A stretch of 22,316 bases of DNA, taken from Mayfieldus profundus. Its GTDB lineage: Bacteria > Actinomycetota > Thermoleophilia > Solirubrobacterales > 70-9. The DNA is taken from positions 1 to 22,316 of the forward strand of contig JBBPIM010000033.1 of NCBI GenBank assembly GCA_038040325.1, read 5' to 3'. The translations under genes were made by a program, and so were the position numbers. Under the pieces are notes generated by a model, which was not told the origin of the DNA, searched no databases, and worked only from the letters and a program-made list of their open reading frames with translations. Below, in pieces: positions 14,685 to 21,486 of this stretch; the stretch's first letter is position 1, and each line of letters opens with the position of its first letter.

Positions 14685-15057
14685 CGGCACCCTGTCCTAC
14701 CGCCTCCCCGGCCAGCCCCAGCTCCAGCCGCGGCGCGTCCTCCCAAAGCAGCTCCAGCCGGTAGCGGCCCCTCGCCTCGGGCGTGAACACGTGCAGCACG
14801 CAATCCAGGTAGTCGAGCAGAACCCAACCAGCGGCCCCCTCCCCCTCGACCTGGCGCGGCAACAGCTTCCCCTCCCGCTTCAGGCGCAGCCCCACCTCGT
14901 CGGCGATCGCCCCGGCCTGGCGCTCGTTTCGCGCCGTGCAGATCACCAGGAAGTCGGTGTAGGAGACCAGCCCCCGCATGTCGAGCGCGACTATCTCCCC
15001 CGCCTTCTTCGAGTCGGCCAGCTCGGCGAGCCGGCGTGCCAGCGCCTCGGAGTCCAT
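14671..15057 (-). CDS. rsfS: Ribosomal silencing factor RsfS
   Basis: 128 residues starting at ATG 15057. That start overlaps the nadD stop as TGATG and is preferred to the TTG one codon upstream. The family binds ribosomal protein L14 and blocks subunit joining when nutrients are short. Typical segments are KKAGEIVALDMRGLVSYTDFLVICTARNERQ, DEVGLRLKREGKL and GWVLLDYLDCVLHVFTPEARGRYRLELLWEDAPRL. The extra C-terminal Gly/Ala tail is short. It is coupled to nadD, the usual arrangement. Confidence 0.95.
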   Translation of the reverse strand: MDSEALARRLAELADSKKAGEIVALDMRGLVSYTDFLVICTARNERQAGAIADEVGLRLKREGKLLPRQVEGEGAAGWVLLDYLDCVLHVFTPEARGRYRLELLWEDAPRLELGLAGEAVGQGAAGVN

Positions 15058-15653
15058 CAACGCGAGTAAACCCCCTTCTCCTCGATGAAGCGCGCCACCG
15101 CCTTCGGCACCACGTAGCGCAGCGGCCGCCCCTCCTTGGCCCGTTCCCGCACCGACGACGAGGAGATCCCGAACTCGGGCATCTCCAGCATCTCCGTCCG
15201 CCCGTCGGCCCCGAGGCTGCGCAGCGCCGCGGCCACGTCGGCCTCGGACACCCCGGCCCGCCGCGCCACCGCCAGCCGCGCCAACTCGACCACCCGCTGC
15301 GGCTCGCGCCAGCTCTCCAAGCCGACAGCCGCGTCCGCACCCATCACGAACACAAGGCTGTCAGCGTGCTCGGTGGCAAGCGCCTCCAACGTCTCATACG
15401 TGTAGGACGGCCCCTCGCGCTCCACCTCCACCGTCGACGCGACGAACCGCTCGTCATCCGCAGCCGCCAGCCGCGTCATCGCCAGCCGGATCTCCTTTCC
15501 GGGGTCATCGAGAATCCGCTTGTGCGGAGCTTCCCCGGTGGGGACCAGCAACACCCGCTCCAGCTCCATCTGCCAGAGCGCCTCCTGCGCAAGCGCCAGA
15601 TGCCCGAGGTGCGGCGGGTTGAATGCCGATCCGAGGACCCCGATGCCGGCGAC
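15057..15653 (-). CDS. nadD: Nicotinate-nucleotide adenylyltransferase (NadD), start codon unclear
   Basis: NadD joins nicotinate mononucleotide and ATP in NAD synthesis. The nucleotidyltransferase signature VLGSAFNPPHLGHLALAQEA and the C-terminal ISSSSVRERAKEGRPLRYVVPKAV are intact. The first ATG in frame (15569) lies after the catalytic HxGH and would remove the active site. Upstream, the frame reaches a TAG at 15660-15662 with no ATG, GTG or TTG in between. A non-standard start, GTC at 15653 (after AGGG) or ATC at 15644, would give 198 or 195 residues, the normal length. A sequence error is the alternative. The gene is between proA and rsfS in the conserved operon. Confidence 0.9.
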   Translation of the reverse strand, partial: VAGIGVLGSAFNPPHLGHLALAQEALWQMELERVLLVPTGEAPHKRILDDPGKEIRLAMTRLAAADDERFVASTVEVEREGPSYTYETLEALATEHADSLVFVMGADAAVGLESWREPQRVVELARLAVARRAGVSEADVAAALRSLGADGRTEMLEMPEFGISSSSVRERAKEGRPLRYVVPKAVARFIEEKGVYSR

Positions 15654-15711
15654 CGCGCCCTACCCCCTCGCCGATCGCCGCAACAGCAGATCGCGCACCA
15701 CGGCCGCGCGG

Positions 15712-16977
15712 CTACCCACGTACCTGGCCGTCGCCGCGCGCGACGTACTTGAAGGTCGTCAGCTCGCGCAACCCGATCGGGCCGCGCGCGTGCAGTTTCT
15801 GGGTCGAGTTGCCGATCTCCGCCCCCATCCCGTACTCGAACCCGTCGGTGAACCGGGTCGACGCGTTGACGTACACCGCCGCCGCGTCGACGCCGCCCGT
15901 GAACTCCTCGGCGGCCTGCTCGCTGGAGGTGACGATCGCCTCCGAGTGCCCGGTCCCGTGCCGGTTGATGTGGTCGATCGCCTGCTCGAGCGAGTCGACC
16001 ACCCCCACCGCCATCTTCATGTCGAGGTACTCGGTGTCCCAGTCCTCCGCCCCGGCCTCTCCCACCTCGAAACCCGCTGCGTTCTGCCGCACCCGCTCGT
16101 CGCCGACAAGCTCCACCCCGGCCTCGCTGAGGTCGGACAGGATCCCGGGCACGAACGCCGGCGCCACCGCCGCATTGACCAGCAGCGTCTCTGCCGAGTT
16201 GCACACTCCCGGCCGGTCCACCTTCGCGTCGTAGGCGACCGCGCGCGCCATCTCCAGATCGGCGTCGTCGTGCACGTAAACATGGCAGTTGCCCGCCGCC
16301 GCATACAGCACCGGCACCGTCGCGGCCTCCTTCAGCGCGTCCTTCAGCCCCTCTCCCCCGCGCGGGATCAGCAGGTCCACCACCCCGTCCTGGGTGGCCA
16401 GCTCGCGCAGCTCGTCACGGTCTGCGCTCGCCAGCAATACCACCGCCTCCTGCGGCAGTTCGGCGCCCGCCAGGGCCTCGCGGACGATCGCGGCCAGCGC
16501 CCCGTTCGAGCGCTCGGCGTAGCTGGACCCGCGCAGCACGATCGCGTTGCCGCTCTTGATCGTCAGCGCCGCGCAGTCGATCGTCACGTTGGGCCGCGCC
16601 TCGTATACCACCGCCACCACGCCCAGCGGCACACGCACCTTGCGCAGCTTCAATCCGCTGGCAAGCGTGCGCGCCTCGATCTGCTCCCCGACCGGGTCGG
16701 GCAACGCCTCGACCTCGCGCACGCCGGCGGCCATCGCCCGCACCCTTTCCTCGTCGAGTGCGAGGCGGTCGCGCAGCGCGCTGGTCAATCCCGCGGCCCG
16801 CTCCTCGGCGAGGTCGGCCGCGTTGGCCTCCAGCACCTCGGCGGCCCGCTCCTCCAGCAGCTCCGCGGTGCGGATCAGGACGCGGTCCTTGGTCGCGGTG
16901 TCGGCGGTCGCCAGCGCACGCGACGCCTCGCGGGCAGCGGCGCAGCTCTCGGCGACACTTGCGGCGGTCGTGGCCAT
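15712..16977 (-). CDS. proA: Glutamate-5-semialdehyde dehydrogenase (gamma-glutamyl phosphate reductase)
   Basis: 421 residues of ProA, the NADPH-dependent second step of proline synthesis from glutamate. The catalytic Cys259 sits in RPGVCNSAETLL. Other family segments are VPLGVVAVVYEARPNVTIDCAALTIKSGNAIVLRGSS (shown in shorter pieces: YEARPNVT and GNAIVLRGS), LIPRGGEGL, and the C-terminal GPIGLRELTTFKYV. The ATG at 16977 gives the usual N-terminus. It follows proB by about 50 bases and precedes nadD, a common proB-proA-nadD-rsfS order. Confidence 0.97.
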   Translation of the reverse strand: MATTAASVAESCAAAREASRALATADTATKDRVLIRTAELLEERAAEVLEANAADLAEERAAGLTSALRDRLALDEERVRAMAAGVREVEALPDPVGEQIEARTLASGLKLRKVRVPLGVVAVVYEARPNVTIDCAALTIKSGNAIVLRGSSYAERSNGALAAIVREALAGAELPQEAVVLLASADRDELRELATQDGVVDLLIPRGGEGLKDALKEAATVPVLYAAAGNCHVYVHDDADLEMARAVAYDAKVDRPGVCNSAETLLVNAAVAPAFVPGILSDLSEAGVELVGDERVRQNAAGFEVGEAGAEDWDTEYLDMKMAVGVVDSLEQAIDHINRHGTGHSEAIVTSSEQAAEEFTGGVDAAAVYVNASTRFTDGFEYGMGAEIGNSTQKLHARGPIGLRELTTFKYVARGDGQVRG

Positions 16978-17031
16978 GGTCAGCTAAGGGTAACCGCCGC
17001 CACTGGCGCGCACGCACAGGATGGGGCCGGC

Positions 17032-18120
17032 TCAGGCGAGCACGAAGTAGTCGCGGTGCACCGCCTCCTCGGCGGCGTGCGGCATCAGCTTCCGCACCTG
17101 GGGGCTCTTCAGACCCTGGATCTGGCGCATCTCGGCGGCCGAGTAGTTGCAGATCCCCTTGCCGACGACCTGGGCGTCGGCCACAACCTCCACCGCCTCG
17201 CCGGCCTCGAACTCCCCGTCCACCCCCGTGATCCCGACCGGCAGCAGGCTGCTGCCCTGCTCGCGCAGGACCCGGGCAGCGCCCTCGTCCACGGTCAGGC
17301 GCCCCCCCGCGGGCTTGCCGTACTTCAGCCACAGCTTGAAGCTCGATGCTTTCGAGGGCCGCGGCGTAAAGCGGGTCCCGACCCGCTCTCCGGCCGCCGC
17401 GTGGCGCAGCGTGTCGGGTGCGGTCCCGTCGCAGATCAGGGCGGAGATCCCCGCCTCGCTCGCCATCTCGGCGGCGGCCACCTTGCTGCGCATCCCGCCG
17501 AGCCCGAAGGGCGAGGTCCGGTCGCCGATCTCGTATCCCTCCAGCTCGCCGAAGTCCGTCACCTCCTCCACCAGCGTCGCCTCCGGGTGCTGCCGCGGGT
17601 CGGCGGTGTGCAGGCCCTCGGTGTCGGTGAGCAGCACCAGCAGGCGAGCGTCGAGCAGGATCGCCACCTGCGCCGAGAGGAAGTCGTTGTCGCCGAAGGT
17701 GATCTCGTCGGTGGCGGTCGTGTCGTTCTCGTTGACGACCGGCACCACGTCCCACTGCAGGAGCCGCCTCAGGGTCTGGCGCGCGTTGAGGTAATTGGTG
17801 CGGGCGGCGATGTCCGAAGCCGTGAGCAGCACCTGCGCCGAAAGCACCCCGTGGTCCGCGAGGCGCTGCTCATAGGCGCGGAAAAGGTCGCCCTGACCCA
17901 CCGCGGAGGCGGCCTGTAGCTCGTCCATCGCGCGGGGGCGCCGACCCAGCTCCAGCAGCCGCATCCCGCGCGCGATCGCGCCCGAGGTAACCATCACCAC
18001 CTTCTCGCCCGACTTCTCCAGCTCCGCGACCTGCCCACAGACGCGATCGAGCACGTCCGAGCGCAGCTCGCCGTCTTCGGCGGCGACGATCGAGGAACCC
18101 AATTTTGCGACAACGGTCAT
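17032..18120 (-). CDS. proB: Glutamate 5-kinase with PUA domain
   Basis: 362 residues from ATG 18120 (MTVVAKLGSSIV); a TTG three codons upstream is a weaker alternative. The N-terminal amino-acid kinase domain contains VVAKLGSS, VMVTSGAIARGM, VVPVVNENDTT, FGDNDFLSAQVA and LLTDTEGL. The C-terminal PUA domain is at about 270-355 (GRLTVDEGAARVLREQGSSLLPVGI). The enzyme phosphorylates glutamate as the first proline-synthesis step and is normally inhibited by proline. Both domains are complete. Confidence 0.97.
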   Translation of the reverse strand: MTVVAKLGSSIVAAEDGELRSDVLDRVCGQVAELEKSGEKVVMVTSGAIARGMRLLELGRRPRAMDELQAASAVGQGDLFRAYEQRLADHGVLSAQVLLTASDIAARTNYLNARQTLRRLLQWDVVPVVNENDTTATDEITFGDNDFLSAQVAILLDARLLVLLTDTEGLHTADPRQHPEATLVEEVTDFGELEGYEIGDRTSPFGLGGMRSKVAAAEMASEAGISALICDGTAPDTLRHAAAGERVGTRFTPRPSKASSFKLWLKYGKPAGGRLTVDEGAARVLREQGSSLLPVGITGVDGEFEAGEAVEVVADAQVVGKGICNYSAAEMRQIQGLKSPQVRKLMPHAAEEAVHRDYFVLA

Positions 18121-18191
18121 GGCCGGCAAGTGTAGGAAGGGTCACGCCCCTCGCGGGGCGATGGTGTGCGCCCACCCGTGCGGACGTGCCG

Positions 18192-18620
18192 CTATTCGGA
18201 CCTACGCATGGCTTCGCGGACCAGCTCGGCGTCGTGCTCGTAGCTGAGCAGCGCTGCAGCGCCTTCCGCGTCCACCCATCGGAGCTCGTCGACCTCCGGC
18301 CCGGGATGAAACTCGCCCTCCGTGGGCCGCATCAGCCAGTAGCGCACCAGCTTGCTACGGCCCTTGCGGTCACGATATGCAACCGGGCTGAGCTCCGGCC
18401 CCAGCTCGCAGCGCATTCCGGTCTCCTCCTCGACCTCCCGCAGCGCGGCCTGCTCGAAGTCCTCGCCGTCGTCGAGCTTTCCCTTCGGCAGTGACCAGTC
18501 CTCGTACTTGGGGCGATGGATCACCGCGACCTCGACGCCATTCGGGCCGGGGCGCAACAGCATCCCGCCCGCCGCCCGCACCTGCGGATCCTCGGTCGGC
18601 ACGGGGTCGGTCCGCGACAT
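18192..18620 (-). CDS. Nudix hydrolase (MutT-like)
   Basis: 142 residues. A full Nudix box spans residues 47-69, beginning GKLDDGED and ending REVEEETGM, with the metal-binding REVEE glutamates intact. PKYEDWSLPKGKL before it and RYWLMRP after it resemble actinobacterial MutT1-type enzymes acting on oxidised nucleotides or dinucleoside polyphosphates. The C-terminal histidine-phosphatase domain of mycobacterial MutT1 is absent. The substrate is not decided by sequence. It lies between obgE and proB, 28 bases after the obgE stop, and is probably cotranscribed. Confidence 0.9.
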   Translation of the reverse strand: MSRTDPVPTEDPQVRAAGGMLLRPGPNGVEVAVIHRPKYEDWSLPKGKLDDGEDFEQAALREVEEETGMRCELGPELSPVAYRDRKGRSKLVRYWLMRPTEGEFHPGPEVDELRWVDAEGAAALLSYEHDAELVREAMRRSE

Positions 18621-18648
18621 GGCTCCAGGTTAGGTTCGGGCAGGGCGC

Positions 18649-19959
18649 CTAATTACCTGGGTGCAGATCGAACTCGTGCTCGCCGATCCGCACCTCGTCG
18701 CCAGGCTCGAAGCCGGCGTCGCGCAGCGCCGCCAGCACGCCCATCTCGGTGAGGCGCTGCTCGAGGTAGGCCAGAGCCTCGGCGTTGACCAGGTCGTGGC
18801 GCTCGATCAGCATCTCCACTCCACGCCCGGTGACACGAAACGCCCCCTGACCCTCCGGCTCGACCGAGTACCCGCCCTCTCCGGCTGGGCGGTAGATGCG
18901 GTGCTCGGCCTCGAACCCGGCCGGCTGGCGAGCCTGCTCGCTCCCTGCAACCACCCCCGCAGGAGCTCGGTCCTGCGGGGTATGGGCGACGATTTGCCGG
19001 CCCAGCTCCTCCAACCCCTCGCCCGTGACCGAGGAGGCGCCGAGCACGCCCAGCACTCGATCGCCCAGGCGCGGGCGCCATTCGGCGGCGGCCCGCTCGG
19101 CATCTTCGTCGGTCACCAGGTCGCGCTTGGAGAGAACCACCAGCTCGGGCAGTCCCTCGAGCCCCCCTCCATGGGAGCCCAGCTCGGCGCGCACAGTCTC
19201 GTAGTTGGTCGAGGGGTCGCCCTGCGCGGGAGCGATCTCGACCAAGTGGACGAGCATCGCGCAGCGCTCCACGTGAGCGAGAAACTCGTGGCCGAGGCCG
19301 GCACCGCCGGCGGCGCCTTCGATCAGTCCCGGGATGTCGGCGATCACGATCTGGCGGTCATCGCCCTCCAGCGTTCCCAGCACGGGCTCGGTGGTCGTGA
19401 ACGGGTAGTCGGCAACCTTCGGCGCCGCCCTGGTGAGGCGGGCCAGCAGCGACGACTTGCCGGCGTTTGGCAGGCCGATCAGCCCGGCGTCTGCCAGCAG
19501 CTTCAGCTTCAGCTCGACCCAGCCGGACTCGCCGGCGGTCCCGCGCTCGGCGAAGCGCGGCGCCTGCCGGGTCGAGGTGGCAAAGCGCTTGTTGCCATGG
19601 CCGCCGCGACCGCGGCGCGCCACCACCGCCCGCTGTCCTTCCTCCACGAGGTCGACGACCCTGCCGTCGAGCGAGGTCGCCTGGGTCCCGGGCGGAACCG
19701 AGATCACGGCGTCCTCGCCGCGCGCCCCGTGGCGGTTCTTGCCCTGGCCATGCTGCCCCTTGCCGCCTCGAAAGTGCGCCCTGCGCCGCAGCCCGGCTAG
19801 ATCGCGGAGTGATCCGTCGCAGACGAGCACAACGTCCCCTCCGTGCCCCCCATCCCCCCCATCGGGGCCCCCCTTCGGTACGTGGGCTTCGCGCCGGAAC
19901 GACACGCACCCGTTCCCGCCGCGGCCACCTTCCACTTGTATCCGTGCTCGGTCGTACAT
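18649..19959 (-). CDS. obgE: Obg-family GTPase (ribosome assembly)
   Basis: 436 residues from ATG 19959 (MYDRARIQVEGGRGGNG), the family's standard start; longer in-frame sequence upstream is not conserved-looking. It has the Gly-rich Obg fold at about 1-158, then the G domain: GLPNAGKSS (G1), DIPGLIEGA (G3), LSKRDLV (G4; Ser in place of the usual Asn) and a G5-like GASSVTGEG. A C-terminal OCT domain follows (VTGRGVEMLIERHDL, with LRDAGFEPGDEVRIGEHEFD). Obg proteins act in 50S assembly and stress signalling. Its placement before the Nudix-proB-proA genes is typical of actinobacteria. Confidence 0.96.
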   Translation of the reverse strand: MYDRARIQVEGGRGGNGCVSFRREAHVPKGGPDGGDGGHGGDVVLVCDGSLRDLAGLRRRAHFRGGKGQHGQGKNRHGARGEDAVISVPPGTQATSLDGRVVDLVEEGQRAVVARRGRGGHGNKRFATSTRQAPRFAERGTAGESGWVELKLKLLADAGLIGLPNAGKSSLLARLTRAAPKVADYPFTTTEPVLGTLEGDDRQIVIADIPGLIEGAAGGAGLGHEFLAHVERCAMLVHLVEIAPAQGDPSTNYETVRAELGSHGGGLEGLPELVVLSKRDLVTDEDAERAAAEWRPRLGDRVLGVLGASSVTGEGLEELGRQIVAHTPQDRAPAGVVAGSEQARQPAGFEAEHRIYRPAGEGGYSVEPEGQGAFRVTGRGVEMLIERHDLVNAEALAYLEQRLTEMGVLAALRDAGFEPGDEVRIGEHEFDLHPGN

Positions 19960-19980
19960 CCGAGGAAGGGTGACAGGACC

Positions 19981-19992
19981 GGCCCTAGGGCC
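19981..19992. repeat. 12-bp palindrome in the obgE upstream region
   Basis: GGCCCTAGGGCC is perfectly symmetric and lies 22 bases before the obgE ATG, in the gap shared with the divergent SRPBCC gene. It could be an operator, but no matching regulator is known to me. Confidence 0.3.
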
Positions 19993-20117
19993 GATCGGGG
20001 AAAGTCGAGCGCCTTCAACGGGCTGGCTGCACTTGCACATCGCATGGGTGGATAACTGCAGCCACCTGGTCCGATTCGACCGCAATCCGCACTTGTGACG
20101 TGTGTCAACATCAAGCC

Positions 20118-20573
20118 GTGACGGAGCAATCCGGCGGCCTGAGGCTGACAATGACGCGAGTCCTGCCTGCACCTCGCCCTCGCGTGTTCAGGGCCATAAC
20201 CGAACCGGACGAGTTGGCGAAGTGGTGGGGTCCCGAGGGGTTCACTGCCCCGAGCATCGATCTCGATCTCCGCGTCGGCGGCAGCTACCGGATCGCAATG
20301 CAGCCCCCAGAGGGTGACCTTTTCCATTTGTCAGGGGAGTTCCGCGAGGTCGACCCGCCGGCCCGCCTCGCCTACACGTTTCGGTGGGAGGACCCGGACC
20401 CCGACGATCAGGAGACCGTGGTAACGCTGTCGCTCGAGGACCGCGGTGAGTCAACCGGGCTGGCCCTTGACCAGGGCCCGTTTCTCACCGAAGGACGCCT
20501 TGCCTTGCACACAGAAGGATGGACGGACGGACTCGACCGGTTGGAGCAGCTGATGTCGGCGGACGAAAAGTGA
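20118..20573 (+). CDS. SRPBCC/AHSA1-type ligand-binding protein
   Basis: 151 residues from GTG 20118 (MTEQSGGLRLTMTRVLPAPRPRVFRAITEPDELAKWWGP); a GTG six codons upstream is possible. The START-like helix-grip fold is indicated by the WWGPEGF motif, DLRVGGSYRIAM, EFREVDPPARLAYTFRWEDPD and TEGWTDGLDRLEQLM. AHSA1-type proteins bind hydrophobic ligands or assist client proteins, and many are paired with ArsR regulators. None is seen here, so the role is open. It is divergent from obgE and convergent with rpmA. Confidence 0.85.
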   Translation: MTEQSGGLRLTMTRVLPAPRPRVFRAITEPDELAKWWGPEGFTAPSIDLDLRVGGSYRIAMQPPEGDLFHLSGEFREVDPPARLAYTFRWEDPDPDDQETVVTLSLEDRGESTGLALDQGPFLTEGRLALHTEGWTDGLDRLEQLMSADEK

Positions 20574-20637
20574 CAGCGGCTCCTTCCGCGGGTGGTGCGG
20601 CGCGCCCGGTTCCGCGACCGCGCGCAGCCCCTGCGAG

Positions 20638-20663
20638 CACGGCGCGGAAACGGGTGCGCCGTG
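20638..20663. terminator. 8-bp stem-loop between the convergent SRPBCC and rpmA genes
   Basis: CACGGCGC and GCGCCGTG pair around a ten-base loop midway in the 117-base gap between two gene ends. The position suits a two-way terminator, though T-runs are lacking on both strands. Confidence 0.4.
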
Positions 20664-20690
20664 ACAGGACCCGCGGTAGTGCGGCTGGGG

Positions 20691-20939
20691 CTACTCGTCG
20701 ACCGAGACGACGCGACCCCTGCGGGTGGGGCGAAACCGGACGTTGCCGGCCCGGGTGGCGAAGATCGTGTGATCGCGCCCGAGCCCGGCGCCGTCGCCGG
20801 CCCGAAACCGCGTGCCACGCTGGCGCACGATGATCTCGCCGCCGTTGACCTGCTCCCCGGCGAACACCTTGACGCCGAGCATCTTCGGATTCGAGTCGCG
20901 GCCGTTTCGGCTCGAGCCGAGGCCCTTCTTATGAGCCAT
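20691..20939 (-). CDS. rpmA: 50S ribosomal protein L27
   Basis: 82 residues beginning MAHKKGLGSSRNGRDSNPKMLGVK, the conserved N-terminus that reaches the peptidyl-transferase centre. The cleavable Firmicutes-type N-terminal extension is absent. The body QRGTRFRAGDGAGLGRDHTIFA is standard. The ATG at 20939 overlaps the end of rplU by 11 bases and has AGGAGG seven bases upstream, inside rplU, so translation is coupled. The rplU-rpmA order is nearly universal. Confidence 0.97.
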   Translation of the reverse strand: MAHKKGLGSSRNGRDSNPKMLGVKVFAGEQVNGGEIIVRQRGTRFRAGDGAGLGRDHTIFATRAGNVRFRPTRRGRVVSVDE

Positions 20940-21450
20940 CGCTGCCCTCCTTCTTCGGCGAGGCCTTGCGCGCCGTCGCCTTGGACGCCGTGGTCTTGCG
21001 CGTGGTCGTCTTGCGGGGGGCCGCCTTGCGGGTGGCTCCCTTCTTGGCGGTGGGGCCCCTCTTCGCCGCCGGCTTCGTTTCCGCCGCCGGTTTCGTTTCC
21101 GCCGCCGGTTTCGTCTCCGCCTTGGCGCCCGCCGGCTTGCGCGCCATCTTCTTGATCTCGGTGATCTCCAGCCTAGTCAGCTCGGAGCGGTGGCCGGCGC
21201 GCCGCCTGTAGCCCTTCTTGGCCTTGTACTTGAAGATCCGCAGCTTCGGGCCGCGCAGGTGCTCGGCGACCGTCGCCTCGACCTTCACCTTCTCCAGCTC
21301 GCCCGGGTCCGTCACAACATCGCCATCCCGGAACATCACCGCACGCAGGGAAACCTTGTCGCCCTCCTTGACGGAGAGGCGGTCGACGAGCAGGGTCTCG
21401 CCCTTCTCGGCCTTGTACTGCTTGCCTCCGGTTTCGACTACGGCATACAC
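20929..21450 (-). CDS. rplU: 50S ribosomal protein L21 with long basic C-terminal tail
   Basis: 173 residues. Residues 1-102 are a complete L21 (MYAVVETGGKQYKAEKG, ending GHRSELTRLEITEI), which contacts 23S rRNA. The remaining 70 residues are an Ala/Lys/Thr/Pro tail with tandem AETKPA units and RKTT/RKA motifs, like a histone-H1 tail. The start is GTG at 21450. Its ribosome binding site (GAGGA, six bases before) is supplied by the last copy of a tandem heptamer repeat. The tail's frame overlaps the rpmA start. Confidence 0.95.
   Translation of the reverse strand: MYAVVETGGKQYKAEKGETLLVDRLSVKEGDKVSLRAVMFRDGDVVTDPGELEKVKVEATVAEHLRGPKLRIFKYKAKKGYRRRAGHRSELTRLEITEIKKMARKPAGAKAETKPAAETKPAAETKPAAKRGPTAKKGATRKAAPRKTTTRKTTASKATARKASPKKEGSDGS
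21066..21119 (-). repeat. 18-base direct repeat coding AETKPA in the L21 tail
   Basis: Nearly three tandem copies of an 18-base unit (plus-strand TTTCGTTTCCGCCGCCGG and variants) encode consecutive AETKPA hexapeptides. The high identity points to recent slippage-driven expansion. Confidence 0.8.
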
Positions 21451-21454
21451 ATTC

Positions 21455-21482
21455 GTTCCTCGTTCCTCGTTCCTCGTTGCTC
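21455..21482 (-). repeat. Four tandem GAGGAAC heptamers before rplU (one degenerate)
   Basis: Three exact copies and one with a single change (GAGCAAC) fill most of the 36-base gap between the RNase E/G gene and rplU. The copy nearest rplU provides GAGGA six bases before the GTG, so it acts as Shine-Dalgarno. The unit is the same as at 9731-9758 in leuS. Confidence 0.93.
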
Positions 21483-21486
21483 GGGT

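Noticed and set aside
15520..17919. A 799-codon plus-strand open frame
   Set aside because: It is antisense to nadD, proA and proB, which are complete and conserved.
20586..20676. CCGCGGGT/ACCCGCGG inverted repeat
   Set aside because: The arms are only 8 bases and 75 bases apart, weak compared with the local stem-loop already listed.
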